From NCBI GenBank assembly GCA_027450145.1, contig DAIDKH010000012.1:1-64000 (forward strand): DNA of 64,000 nt. Direction: 5' to 3'. Made by a program: the position numbers and the translations under genes. The notes under the pieces are model-generated. The model did not search any database. It was not told the DNA's origin and saw nothing but the letters and a program-made list of their open reading frames with translations. Shown in pieces: positions 44,050 through 53,363 of this stretch (within the stretch, counting starts at the first letter, position 1; each line of letters starts with the position of its first letter). The stretch comes from Chthonomonadaceae bacterium. GTDB taxonomy: Bacteria; Armatimonadota; Chthonomonadetes; Chthonomonadales; Chthonomonadaceae.

Positions 44050-44889
44050 ATGACTGAACATATACATCATTTGCGCATAGCTAGAGCCGCGTTAGCTGCG
44101 GCTGCTACTCTTGTGCTTCCCAATCATGCCGCCGCGCAGCAGCGACATCATGAGACAGGGGTCAATCACAAGGCGGAGCAGATGACACTTCATCGCGGCA
44201 GAGTGACTGCAGTATCGTTAGGATACCACCTTACGTTTAGCAGCAATTTCAACGGAACAAAGCTAAACCGATCTAAGTGGATAGACAGCTACCCTGGTGG
44301 AGTGCGTACTCATAGTAACAACGAGCAGCAATACTATTCTCCGCATGGATATTCGGTTTCTCATGGCGCTTTGCATCTTATTGGAACGAATAAGCCAATG
44401 GGTGGAATGCGCTATACATCCGGGATGATCGCCTCCTATGGCCACTTTTCTCAAAAGTATGGCTGGTTCGAAATACGTGCCAAGTTCCCTGCGGGAAAAG
44501 GGTATTGGCCGGCCTTCTGGTTGCTTCCGGCTGATGGGTCGTGGCCACCAGAAATCGACATCCTAGAGATACTGGGCGACCAACCTGACAAAGTCTACCT
44601 TACCAATCACTACTCTCAGGATGGTCACCCGGCGGGCAAGGGCGGCTTTTATGTGGGACCAGACTTTTCGAAGGGATACCACACATTTTCCCTACAGTGG
44701 ACACCTACCAAGCTAGTCTGGTACGTAGACGGAGTGGCACGCTACTCAACCCACGAGAACATTCCACACGTACCTATGTATGTGATTGCGAATTTAGCAA
44801 TTGGGGGTGATTGGCCAGGAATGCCGGATGCAAGCACGAAGTTTCCTCAATCCATGGACATAGACTGGATAAGGGTGTACCAAAAATAG
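44050..44889 (+). CDS. Secreted glycoside hydrolase family 16
   Basis: Endo-acting beta-glucanase-type enzyme with signal peptide (about residues 1-29, cut near AAAQ). The catalytic motif EIDILE (168-173) supplies nucleophile Glu168, Asp170 and acid/base Glu173; YWPAFWLLP and GWFEIRAKFP are family blocks. Length 279 residues, a single domain with no binding module. The precise substrate (laminarin, lichenan, other) is not clear. I chose ATG 44050 with GGGAG 5 bases upstream; the earlier ATG 44017 sits at a probable transcription start (TATACT at 44008-44013). Confidence 0.9.
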   Translation: MTEHIHHLRIARAALAAAATLVLPNHAAAQQRHHETGVNHKAEQMTLHRGRVTAVSLGYHLTFSSNFNGTKLNRSKWIDSYPGGVRTHSNNEQQYYSPHGYSVSHGALHLIGTNKPMGGMRYTSGMIASYGHFSQKYGWFEIRAKFPAGKGYWPAFWLLPADGSWPPEIDILEILGDQPDKVYLTNHYSQDGHPAGKGGFYVGPDFSKGYHTFSLQWTPTKLVWYVDGVARYSTHENIPHVPMYVIANLAIGGDWPGMPDASTKFPQSMDIDWIRVYQK

Positions 44890-44899
44890 CTTTTGACAG

Positions 44900-44932
44900 G
44901 GCATGTGGGTAACCTTCCTGTTCCCACATGCC
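44900..44932. terminator. Hairpin between convergent GH16 and phosphatase genes
   Basis: Perfect 10-bp arms (ggcatgtggg at 44900-44909 and complement at 44923-44932) with a 13-base loop. It begins 11 bases after the GH16 stop and could serve both strands; no clear T-run on either side. Confidence 0.5.
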
Positions 44933-44946
44933 GAAGTATTGGTGTT

Positions 44947-45615
44947 CTACTCTAGTGGGGCACCAGTAACGCGTTTGAGGTGGGAGACATCGTTTAGAAG
45001 GACGACACCCTTCGTGCGACCCAGGGGCTTATCCACTTCGTGTAGAATGCTGATCGAAGCGTTATCAAGCCAAATTGCCCTCATGGTTGGTAGTGGAGCG
45101 TCCAGTGCCGCACAGACGAGTGATCGCAGACAGCTTCCATGCGCCACAATGACTACGGTCCCTTCGACATGAGCCTTACGGATTCTGTCTTGAGCGCCCA
45201 ACATACGCGCCCACATGGCATTAAGCGACTCGCCGTTGGGGGGTCTAAAGGTGTAAGAGTCGTGAAGGTATTTTTGAAGTAGGTCTCCGTCGCCTCGTTC
45301 CACTATCTCCGCGTGATTAAGCCCTTCCCAGGATCCCAACATGGTCTCCCTTAAGTCCACCGTACACTGCAATGGTATGTCTAGCACACGGGATATGGTT
45401 AGCGCCGTCTCCTGGGCTCTGGAAAGGTCGCTGCTCCATATAGCTACAGGCTGTTCGTCGAGGCTTTTCAGTCGTTCAGCTACGCGTCGAGCCTGCTCGC
45501 GCCCCTCGTCGTTTAACGGAACATCGGTATGGCCCTGCATTCTACCGGCCGAATTCCAATCGGTAGTGCCATGCCGAACCAGTATAAATCTGCGATTACG
45601 TACTTCGGATGTCAA
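44947..45615 (-). CDS. Histidine phosphatase (phosphoglycerate-mutase-like)
   Basis: 222-residue phosphatase of the branch-1 histidine phosphatase superfamily. LVRHGTTDWN (about residues 12-21) holds the phospho-accepting His, SSDLSRAQETA the arginine segment and VIVAHGSCLRSL the second His. Relatives include CobC (alpha-ribazole phosphatase), phosphoglycerate mutase and nucleotide phosphatases; substrate cannot be fixed from sequence. The start codon is TTG 45615 with GAGG 7 bases upstream. It lies 25 bases after the terminator of the LolA-like gene. Confidence 0.88.
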   Translation of the reverse strand: MTSEVRNRRFILVRHGTTDWNSAGRMQGHTDVPLNDEGREQARRVAERLKSLDEQPVAIWSSDLSRAQETALTISRVLDIPLQCTVDLRETMLGSWEGLNHAEIVERGDGDLLQKYLHDSYTFRPPNGESLNAMWARMLGAQDRIRKAHVEGTVVIVAHGSCLRSLVCAALDAPLPTMRAIWLDNASISILHEVDKPLGRTKGVVLLNDVSHLKRVTGAPLE

Positions 45616-45639
45616 TCAGCAACCTCACTTTTAAACTGT

Positions 45640-45682
45640 AAAAACAGCAGGCCGCGCAATTTGGCGCAATTACGCGGCCTGC
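45640..45682 (-). terminator. Intrinsic terminator of the LolA-like gene
   Basis: Perfect 10-bp GC-rich stem (45647-45656 with 45673-45682), then TGTTTTT on the minus strand. It starts 7 bases after the stop codon at 45689. Confidence 0.85.
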
Positions 45683-45688
45683 GGGCAA

Positions 45689-46450
45689 CTACTTGCCGGG
45701 CATCCCCGGGGCTGCAGCAGGGTGAAATTCCTTGGCTCCAGCAGGAATTGTAAAGCGGAAGTGTGCTGGTGATATTGCACCATTCACTACCTGATCCTTG
45801 ATAGTTTCAGTTAGACCTGCGCTGGCCGAGAATAGCCGGAGAAGTTTATGGGTGGATTTGTCAATCGTTAGCACGACAAGGGCCTGCTTGTGTATTTCTT
45901 CTTGACGCTGCTTTGGAAGTTGCGCAACTGATGGAAGCAACATGGCTTCGACCTTTACTTGATAAGCAGGGCGACCGAACAACGAAGTAGAACCTATGAT
46001 GCGTGCAGTCGCAAGATTGAACTTCATTTGCAGTACTGCGATTGGACTGGCTTTTTTTGGTGCAGGGTTTTTTGTATACATGCGATGGATGGGATCATAA
46101 GCAATAATGGTACTCCCGTTACTGGTGGTGATCACCTCGCTATGCACCTTAGCTGCAAGGCCCGTACCCGATATATGTACATGCTGAGAAAACAGGTTGG
46201 GAGCCTTGTAATACGTCTCTTCGGATATAGTCTCAGTAAACGAACCCTGGGGTACCTTGCCACTACGCTCCGCGGTGATGTTGGCAGAGAAAGTTCGAAG
46301 GTTACTGTAGATGTCCTGTGTCGACTTGACGATTCGCGCTGCCTCAGACAATGCTGCGTGCGCCGGCAAGCTTGAGGCCATGGTAGCGGTGATGCATAGT
46401 GCGGTGGCAGCAACCCCAAATTTCAGGCGCTGTGCCTTAACAAAAGCCAT
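45689..46450 (-). CDS. Exported LolA-like/outer-membrane lipoprotein carrier-type protein
   Basis: 253 residues. A signal peptide (1-32, cut near PAHAA) precedes a mature part that starts with a helical segment (AARIVKSTQDIYSNLRTF) and continues as alternating beta strands (YYKAPNLFSQHVHISG, GSTIIAYDPIHRMY), the LolA/LolB-like half-barrel pattern. It may carry lipid or lipoprotein across the periplasm; a precise role is inference. ATG 46450 has AGGAG 7 bases upstream. The gene seems monocistronic, ending at a strong terminator. Confidence 0.7.
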   Translation of the reverse strand: MAFVKAQRLKFGVAATALCITATMASSLPAHAALSEAARIVKSTQDIYSNLRTFSANITAERSGKVPQGSFTETISEETYYKAPNLFSQHVHISGTGLAAKVHSEVITTSNGSTIIAYDPIHRMYTKNPAPKKASPIAVLQMKFNLATARIIGSTSLFGRPAYQVKVEAMLLPSVAQLPKQRQEEIHKQALVVLTIDKSTHKLLRLFSASAGLTETIKDQVVNGAISPAHFRFTIPAGAKEFHPAAAPGMPGK

Positions 46451-46659
46451 TATATTCTCCTGGTAATCCGAAACTGAAATTTTGGAAGAAACACCTTATG
46501 ACCGAATTGGGACATACGATTGCATATCCCCGAAATTCATTATCGGTGACGTTTAACTTCCGTTGAGAGCAATGCTGCCAAACCGCAATCACGTTCGTGT
46601 GCTGTTACCACGGCTTGTGCACAACCTAACAATTATACCACGCCGAGTCTTACGGGTAT

Positions 46660-47457
46660 TTACACCGCAGCAGGTACTGCCATGAGATTGCGCACTGCCG
46701 TTATCACATCTGCCTCCCGCATGAAGGCCTCGCCGACGAGAATAGCATCAACTCCCGCCTGGCGCAATTTTTCTACATCTGCCGGGGTGTTTATGCCGCT
46801 TTCGCTTACGACAATCGTGCCGGGCGTGTTTCGCATAGCGGGCAACAGGTCGGTGGTCACCTTCAGCGAGGTGTTGAAGGTGTGCAGATCCCGGTTGTTA
46901 ATTCCGATGGTGGTTGCTCCTGCTTCTAATGCCTCTCGCATCTCCTGCTCGTCGTGGACTTCTACAAGAGCACACATTCCATATTCTGCGGCAGTGGCCA
47001 GCATCTCGCGTAGAGAGTCCGGTGTCAGTGCCGCTACAATCAGTAGAATGGCATCTGCGCCGCTAGCCCTACTCTCAAGTATCTGCCATGGATCGATCAT
47101 GAAATCTTTGCGCAGAATTGGAATATTAACTGCGTGACGAACATCGCAAAGGTATTGCAGACACCCTTTGAAATACTGTTCATCGGTTAATACGCTGAGG
47201 CACTGTGCGCCTCCCGCTTCATAGGCTTGAGCAATTGCTACCGGGTCGAAATCGTGCCGAATTATGCCTTTCGACGGTGATGCACGTTTTACTTCTGCTA
47301 TAAGCCCAGGTTTGTTGCCACCTGTGAGCGCTGCGCGAAAGGGTCTCACTGGCGGTGCATCAATCAGCTTCTCCTGTAGAACCTGCACGCCCTGAAGGGC
47401 CTTGCGATGAGCCACTTCCGTTTTTTTGGTGGCTAAAATCTCAGATAGGACACTCAT
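46660..47457 (-). CDS. trpC: Indole-3-glycerol-phosphate synthase
   Basis: Closes the indole ring in tryptophan synthesis. 265 residues, single (not fused to TrpF). Signature segments: IAEVKRASPSKG with the catalytic Lys, VLRKDFMIDPWQ-type segment (here ILRKDFMIDPWQ), IGINNRDLHTF and VSESGINTPADV for phosphate binding. ATG 47457 follows the trpD stop after one base. Confidence 0.97.
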   Translation of the reverse strand: MSVLSEILATKKTEVAHRKALQGVQVLQEKLIDAPPVRPFRAALTGGNKPGLIAEVKRASPSKGIIRHDFDPVAIAQAYEAGGAQCLSVLTDEQYFKGCLQYLCDVRHAVNIPILRKDFMIDPWQILESRASGADAILLIVAALTPDSLREMLATAAEYGMCALVEVHDEQEMREALEAGATTIGINNRDLHTFNTSLKVTTDLLPAMRNTPGTIVVSESGINTPADVEKLRQAGVDAILVGEAFMREADVITAVRNLMAVPAAV

Positions 47458-47458
47458 A

Positions 47459-48505
47459 TTATGTACTTTCCATACCCGATGTTAAAGTGACAAACTGATG
47501 TAACAGTTGAAGCGCTTTTCCAGAAGAAATGATGCTTTGCGCAAGTTCAACCCCTTGGGCAAGCGTGTCACTCTTCCCTGCCAGGTAAAGTGCTGCGGCA
47601 GCGTTTACGGCTACAAGTTCCCGACGACCGCCACAATCTGCTTGGCCTCGCAGAATTTGGGTAACGAATTCCGCGTTTTGGTGCGACGTCAGCGCAGGAG
47701 CCAGTTCTTCTAGTGTAGGGGCGGTTCCATGAAGGCCAAGAGTTGCGCGGCTTTCGGTGCGGCTCTCCATGCATCCGTCGCGAAGTTCGGTTATCCTGGT
47801 TAATCCTACAGTTGATATCTCGCCCAAGCCGGGTTCGCCGTGCAAAACCAGGGCACGAGAGCAATTGAGATTGGCTAGAACAGCAGCGACTTTTACCTCC
47901 AACCCCGACTCATATACCCCTAGCACCTGCATCTGTGCAGAAGCGGGATTGCAGAGAGGACCAAGCAGGTTGAACACGGTGCGAACCGCCAACTCGGCCC
48001 GAGGCTTTCCAACGTGCCGAAGAGCGGGATGATGGCGTTGTGCGAACATAAAACCTATGCCTAGTACATCAATACACTGGGCAATCGAACTAGGCGTTAT
48101 GGCCAGATTAACCCCAAGTGCCTCCAGTACGTCCGCACTACCACATACTCCGGAGACGGCACGATTGCCGTGTTTGGCTATGTTCACGCCACCCGCCGCC
48201 GCGACGAATGCTGCGGTTGTTGAAACGTTGAAGACCTTGTGTACGCTTCCGCCAGTGCCGCACGTATCTAACAAAGGGGTTCGAGAACATTTTACCGGAA
48301 TGAGGTGCGCTCGCATCTCCGCTGCAAAGCCCGTTATTTCCTCTACCGTCTCTCCCTTGGCGCGGAGAGCAGCGAGCATCGCACCAATTTGAGCGTCCGT
48401 TAACTCGCCCTCCATCATCAGGTGCATAATGTTCGAGGCGCTTTTCCTGTCCAAATCCTTACCGTGAAGCACGGTGTCTAAGAGCTCTCTATACTGCAAT
48501 GTCAT
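47459..48505 (-). CDS. trpD: Anthranilate phosphoribosyltransferase
   Basis: Transfers the phosphoribosyl group of PRPP to anthranilate. 348 residues. LLDTCGTGGS (PRPP loop), AKHGNRAVSGVCGSADVLEALG, and RTVFNLLGPLCNPA are family landmarks. It lies 3 bases after the DUF1444-like gene and 1 base before trpC, so the three form an operon. No trpE or trpG is in the window. Confidence 0.97.
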   Translation of the reverse strand: MTLQYRELLDTVLHGKDLDRKSASNIMHLMMEGELTDAQIGAMLAALRAKGETVEEITGFAAEMRAHLIPVKCSRTPLLDTCGTGGSVHKVFNVSTTAAFVAAAGGVNIAKHGNRAVSGVCGSADVLEALGVNLAITPSSIAQCIDVLGIGFMFAQRHHPALRHVGKPRAELAVRTVFNLLGPLCNPASAQMQVLGVYESGLEVKVAAVLANLNCSRALVLHGEPGLGEISTVGLTRITELRDGCMESRTESRATLGLHGTAPTLEELAPALTSHQNAEFVTQILRGQADCGGRRELVAVNAAAALYLAGKSDTLAQGVELAQSIISSGKALQLLHQFVTLTSGMEST

Positions 48506-48508
48506 GGA

Positions 48509-49531
48509 CTAACCACGCCTCGATGAGCCCGATGGTGGCGGGGGCGTGTCCGTGACAGACTCACTTAGACCCATAAATTGATCAAACGCTACGCCCTGGG
48601 AAATGCCTTGTGCGGCCTGAGTGATAGAAGGTAATGATCTCGTAACACCGGAAGCAAACATGTTGTCATTGGTGAGTGCCAGCGTGTCGTTATCCAGCAC
48701 CGAAACCGCTCCTCCTGTTAGCGCCATGTCTACTTTGAACAACTGAGCCGTGAGTGGATAGGGTAGGGTATGAAAATTGCGGCTCTGGTTGCGAAGCGTA
48801 GCCACCAAACCCGTTTCATCAGCGCGAACCGCTGTTAGCTTGCTGCGGCTGCAGGCACTTACTACGTAGTTTCCTTGAAGGCGTTGGCCCACGTAATCTC
48901 GAAATCTGTCCATCACGAGCCACGTTGCAGTGAGGTGGTCTCCGTCAAAAACCAGCCCCAATTCTTCCATACCACCCGCGGCGGTGAAGGTGGAACTAGG
49001 CGTGGGAAAGCTCAGCATACTCATGTTATTGTGAGCGGTCTTTAGCACCTCGTTAATATCTACTCCCCATTGGTCGAGACCGTTTTGGGTTACTGCCCAG
49101 AGCCTACTCTTAAATTCCACCACAGAAATAACGTGAAGGTCACCTGCGAATGGTATGGAAGGCAGCGAATCTGGTTCCTTCTGACGTGCAAGACTTCGTG
49201 CGGCTGCTTCTAAAAAGGCGACACTTCGAATTGACGGCCGTAATAACGGCTGCGCATCTTGCCATGAGTGCACGGGATTCTCTACTTGAAGTGACTCCAG
49301 ATACTGCTTTGTAATCCTCTCAAGGTCGGCAGGGTTTTTACAGTAAGAGGCGTAAACTCCCCGAATATTGCAAGTCTCTGTTCTACCATTGATCGTGAGG
49401 GTGAACCCATTTTCGCCATTTTCCAATGTGCATCCCGCATATAATCGGCGAGCATGCAGCCGCATGGCGTCACGAAATTCTTCAAATGTTAGTGCTTTCG
49501 GCTTACCAACCTGAACGCCAAATAGTTTCAT
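48509..49531 (-). CDS. DUF1444 (YtpQ)-like protein
   Basis: 340-residue predicted cytoplasmic protein. Its opening (TFEEFRDAMRLHARRLY), a middle LLRPSIRS and a segment DLHVISVVEFKSRLWAVTQ resemble the DUF1444/YtpQ family, which has no known function. The C-terminal 40 residues are low-complexity (TPPPPSGSSRRG). Position immediately before trpD with a 3-base gap points to shared expression; whether it has any link to tryptophan synthesis is unknown. Family assignment is moderate. Confidence 0.6.
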   Translation of the reverse strand: MKLFGVQVGKPKALTFEEFRDAMRLHARRLYAGCTLENGENGFTLTINGRTETCNIRGVYASYCKNPADLERITKQYLESLQVENPVHSWQDAQPLLRPSIRSVAFLEAAARSLARQKEPDSLPSIPFAGDLHVISVVEFKSRLWAVTQNGLDQWGVDINEVLKTAHNNMSMLSFPTPSSTFTAAGGMEELGLVFDGDHLTATWLVMDRFRDYVGQRLQGNYVVSACSRSKLTAVRADETGLVATLRNQSRNFHTLPYPLTAQLFKVDMALTGGAVSVLDNDTLALTNDNMFASGVTRSLPSITQAAQGISQGVAFDQFMGLSESVTDTPPPPSGSSRRG

Positions 49532-49770
49532 ACTCGACCGGTCGCCTCCTCTACCATGACTGCGCGCACCGAGTTTCTCATGTACTATTCAATGTACCCG
49601 AAAGTTTTATACTCGCCATGATGTAGCGGTAGATCATAGGTATTTTTGGTAAACATACCTGACCGTTGCAATATTGTGCCATGCATGTGCATACACTTTG
49701 CAGCAGGAACCCTGAAAGCCAGTGTTCAAACTTACTGCTATGCCGATATCTGCGAGTTCAAGGATGTGTC

Positions 49771-52092
49771 ATGACATACTCACGAGCGTGGTTAACTGAG
49801 CCTATACGGATTGATACGGCGCTTTGGTACCGCAACCCTGCCGCCAATTGGAATGAAGCGTTACCCCTGGGAAATGGCAGGTTAGGAGCAATGGTTTTTG
49901 GTGGGATCACCGAAGAGGTTCTTCAGATTAATGAAGAGACCGTGTGGAGCGGAAGTTCATGGCCAGCCGAAAACCCCAACGCGCTACGCAGCTTGGGTAA
50001 GGTGCGCCAGCTGCTATTTGATGGCCGTCCGCAAGAAGCCGCGAAACTTGCGGAAAGTGACTTAATGGGATCGCCGTTACGGATGCCGCCTTACCAAACC
50101 CTGTGCAACCTAGTTATTCGACGTGAAGAGCCTGGTGAAACCATATGGTATCGACGTCTGTTAGATCTCGATGACGGAGTTGCTGCATTACGGCATCAAG
50201 GGTCGACAGACGCCATATACGAGGAGGTCTTCTGCTCTGCGGTGCACCAGGTACTCGTCTGTTGCATTGACTCCGAGACTGCGCGTGGGATTCACTGTAC
50301 AATTAGTATGACGCGCGAGGCAGGTGCTCGGTCTTCTGTTGTCTCGCCTAATGAACTGGTTTTAGAGGGTGTTTGTGACAACGGTGAGGGAATAACGTTT
50401 GTTGCAGTATTGTCTATTGAACCTGTAGGCGGTGTGAGTTACGCGCAAGACGACACTGTTAGAGTTGAGGGCGCAAAGCGCCTTGTGCTTCGCCTAGCAG
50501 CTGCAACATCCTTCCGTGTGCCAGATCCGTTATTGCAGTGCAGGACTGTGCTAGAACACGCACCAAAAGACTATGCAGCGCTGTTGCGAGCCCATCGACG
50601 GGATCACCGGCGCAAATTTAGGCGAGTAGGTCTCATTTTGGGTCAAGGAAACCATGAAACCTTAAGCACGGATGAAAGGCTCGCGGCCGTAAGAGATGGT
50701 AAATCCGATCCTGGTCTTATGGCACTCTATTTTCATTACGCAAGATATCTTTTGCTCGCTAGCAGCCGAGAGGGATGCCTTCCTGCGACACTGCAGGGAA
50801 TTTGGAACGATAGCCTTCACCCTGCCTGGGAAAGCAAGTTTACCATCAACATTAACACGGAGATGAATTATTGGCTGGCTGAACCGTGCGGGTTGGGAGA
50901 CTGTCACCTTCCATTATTTGGACTTTTGGAGAGCATGTTACGACACGGTAGGGAAACCGCAGCACGTCACTATGGAGCCCGTGGTTTCGTTGCTCACCAC
51001 AATACTGACATTTGGGGCCACACTGCTCCTGTGGACGGTGCGAGATGGGGTCTATGGGCAATGGGAGGCGCGTGGCTTTGTTTGCACATCGGGACTCATT
51101 ATAATTACTCCAGAAATAAGGCTTTCCTTCGCAGGTACTACCCAATCATGAAGGAGGCTTGTACCTTCCTGCTGGATTACCTCGTGGAGGACCCACGCAC
51201 TGGTTACCTGGTGACGGGGCCATCACTTTCTCCGGAGAATGAGTACATCCTCCCGAACGGGAATAGGGGTGTACTCTGCATGGGGCCATCCATGGATAGC
51301 CAGATAGTGCGTGCGTTGTTTAGAGATACTGTGAGCGCAGCGGAGGTATTGCAGAGGGACAGCTCGTTTTGCGCCAAGCTAGCAGCGACGGCTGAGAAGC
51401 TGCCACCTATGCAAATTGGTCGGCACGGACAGTTGATGGAGTGGCAGGTAGATTATGAAGAGGCAGAACCAGGTCACCGGCATATGTCGCATCTATTCGC
51501 ACTGCATCCCGACAACGCCATAACACCGCGCAACACGCCCGAGCTCGCCAACGCAGCACGCAAGACCCTAGAACGCCGTATTGCCAACGGAGGCGGACAT
51601 ACGGGTTGGAGCCGAGCATGGATTGCGTGCTTCTATGCCCGATTGCTTGACGGTGATGAGGCCCATAGCCACTTAACCGCACTCCTTGCTCATAGTACAC
51701 AGCTGAATATGTTAGACAGTCACCCGCCGTTTCAGATTGATGGAAATTTTGGCGGCGCTGCCGCCATGGTGGAGCTGTTACTGCAGGTTCATGATGGAGC
51801 TATTCACATACTGCCGGCGCTTCCTAAAGCATTTAAAGACGGGAAGGCTTACGGTCTTGTTGCGCCTGGGCGCTTTACTATAGACGTGGAATGGAAGAAC
51901 CATTGTGTTAGCGCTGTAAGAGTAACGGCAAAAGCCGCCAAGAGGTGCACATTGCGGTTTTCAAGACCTTTTGCAGTTGAGGCGAGTATCACGGGGGGAA
52001 CGTTGACGCCGGTCGGCAGTGATGAGTCTGGTGACTATGAGCTAGTCATTAAGAGCGGACAAACCTGCCAGCTAACGTGCGACGTGCAGTAA
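49771..52092 (+). CDS. GH95 alpha-L-fucosidase-type glycoside hydrolase
   Basis: About 773 residues from ATG 49771, which has AAGGA 7 bases upstream; the frame runs open to 49666. N-terminal beta domain begins LWYRNPAANWNEALPLGNGRLGAM (here LWYRNPAANWNEALPLGNG), the GH95 signature, followed by LQINEETVWSG. The (alpha/alpha)6 catalytic barrel has NTDIWGHTAPVDGARWGLWAMG and PGHRHMSHLFALHP. Relatives act on alpha-1,2-L-fucosyl or L-galactosyl ends. No signal peptide is visible, so it probably acts in the cytoplasm on imported oligosaccharides. Confidence 0.9.
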   Translation: MTYSRAWLTEPIRIDTALWYRNPAANWNEALPLGNGRLGAMVFGGITEEVLQINEETVWSGSSWPAENPNALRSLGKVRQLLFDGRPQEAAKLAESDLMGSPLRMPPYQTLCNLVIRREEPGETIWYRRLLDLDDGVAALRHQGSTDAIYEEVFCSAVHQVLVCCIDSETARGIHCTISMTREAGARSSVVSPNELVLEGVCDNGEGITFVAVLSIEPVGGVSYAQDDTVRVEGAKRLVLRLAAATSFRVPDPLLQCRTVLEHAPKDYAALLRAHRRDHRRKFRRVGLILGQGNHETLSTDERLAAVRDGKSDPGLMALYFHYARYLLLASSREGCLPATLQGIWNDSLHPAWESKFTININTEMNYWLAEPCGLGDCHLPLFGLLESMLRHGRETAARHYGARGFVAHHNTDIWGHTAPVDGARWGLWAMGGAWLCLHIGTHYNYSRNKAFLRRYYPIMKEACTFLLDYLVEDPRTGYLVTGPSLSPENEYILPNGNRGVLCMGPSMDSQIVRALFRDTVSAAEVLQRDSSFCAKLAATAEKLPPMQIGRHGQLMEWQVDYEEAEPGHRHMSHLFALHPDNAITPRNTPELANAARKTLERRIANGGGHTGWSRAWIACFYARLLDGDEAHSHLTALLAHSTQLNMLDSHPPFQIDGNFGGAAAMVELLLQVHDGAIHILPALPKAFKDGKAYGLVAPGRFTIDVEWKNHCVSAVRVTAKAAKRCTLRFSRPFAVEASITGGTLTPVGSDESGDYELVIKSGQTCQLTCDVQ

Positions 52093-52184
52093 ATCGTCAA
52101 CTATGCTTCCGTGCGGTGGGCTACGCAGTTGAACCGCATTAAGAACAGATCGCATAGGGAACTTTGTGGAGACGATATGAGCTG

Positions 52185-52225
52185 TAAATGTGTGCCTACT
52201 CGCCAACGGAGTAGACACACATTTA
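52185..52225. terminator. 17-bp hairpin between convergent genes
   Basis: Arms 52185-52201 and 52209-52225 pair over 17 positions with one G-U (minus RNA), 7-base loop. It lies between the GH95 stop and the DUF4380 stop and could end transcription from both; no U-run on either strand. Confidence 0.5.
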
Positions 52226-52249
52226 GACTTGCAGGGAAAGTGGATCGGC

Positions 52250-53278
52250 TTACTTTTCGTTCAACTGGTGTGCAGTTTCCTGTACAATTGGGTGCATTGC
52301 CGCTGCAATACCGGCTTCACCGTGACCCAACTCCACATTCTTAAACAGCCACCAATGCTCTGTATGCGTTAATGTAGCACCCGGTTGAAGTTCCGTCAGC
52401 GGTCCAACTGACTCCATCTCCAGGAACTCGTTGTTGGTGTAGGCCTCATTATTGCAGTTGTAATCTGGGTACTGCGCATCTGGATGAAAACCAAACCGCT
52501 TGATAAATAGCAGACCATCGCGATCATACGCGGCCCATCCCTGCTTGTTCAAAATACCCAGCTTCTGTGGCGCAGAGTCATTAGGATCCTGGGTTAGAGT
52601 AATGAATTCCTTACCCCAGAACCAGCGATGATCAGCCATATTCGTGTATGTCCAAAGAACAACTGGTCTGGCCGGAAGTAGACTACCGCCATGACCAGCA
52701 AAAGGCTCCTGGGGAAGAATGGCCTTACCTCCCGGATGCATTGCGGAGAGTGTCCAACCTGCGAGATGCACTGCCCACAATCCCTTGTTGGTAAGATGCT
52801 CTACCACGGTGACGCGGGTACCGGTGGGATCGAGCGTAATTGTCGCGGATTTCTGAATTCCAGTTGCGGCTTCTGTTGGTTCAATAAGCTCCACGCTGTT
52901 AGGGCCAAGTATCTTGTAGCTTATAGGGGTGTTATCAGGCACGTAGGTTCGGGGATCGTTCTCTGGTGAGTGCCAGAAGCGAGTGCCTCCCCTAATCCTC
53001 CAATCGCCCAGCACGGTTTTTAGCGTTACGCCCGGCAGGGTAGCGAAAACGTTGCCATTGTCACCGGAGCCAACAAACGCGTATCTCATGACACGCGGGC
53101 CATAATCTGTGGTGAGTATCAGCTCGACGGTGCCATTGGTTAGGCGGATGTTATTGGAATACCCTAGGTATTTTACGTGCTCTTCCACTTTGACCTTTCC
53201 CTGTGCTAACCCAACTGCCGGTACAAACAGTGATGCCAGCGATAAAGCGCAAACTGCTGCCCCCATGAGTTTATTCAT
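52250..53278 (-). CDS. Exported DUF4380-like protein
   Basis: 342 residues with a signal peptide (1-25, cut near GLAQG). The body is beta-rich and has motifs seen in DUF4380 proteins: LILTTDYGPRVMRYAFVG, GGTRFWHSPENDPRTY, and FIKRFGFHPDAQYPDY, with YTNNEFLEMESVGPL near the end. The family resembles galactose-mutarotase folds but no activity is proven. It converges on the GH95 gene, and a carbohydrate-related periplasmic role is plausible by context only. Confidence 0.7.
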   Translation of the reverse strand: MNKLMGAAVCALSLASLFVPAVGLAQGKVKVEEHVKYLGYSNNIRLTNGTVELILTTDYGPRVMRYAFVGSGDNGNVFATLPGVTLKTVLGDWRIRGGTRFWHSPENDPRTYVPDNTPISYKILGPNSVELIEPTEAATGIQKSATITLDPTGTRVTVVEHLTNKGLWAVHLAGWTLSAMHPGGKAILPQEPFAGHGGSLLPARPVVLWTYTNMADHRWFWGKEFITLTQDPNDSAPQKLGILNKQGWAAYDRDGLLFIKRFGFHPDAQYPDYNCNNEAYTNNEFLEMESVGPLTELQPGATLTHTEHWWLFKNVELGHGEAGIAAAMHPIVQETAHQLNEK

Positions 53279-53363
53279 GCAGGTTCCTCCTTGAATGTTG
53301 AGTACACTCTCACCGGCAGAACATTCAACAAGGTTCTTTGTTTATCCTTCAAATCAACAAAAA

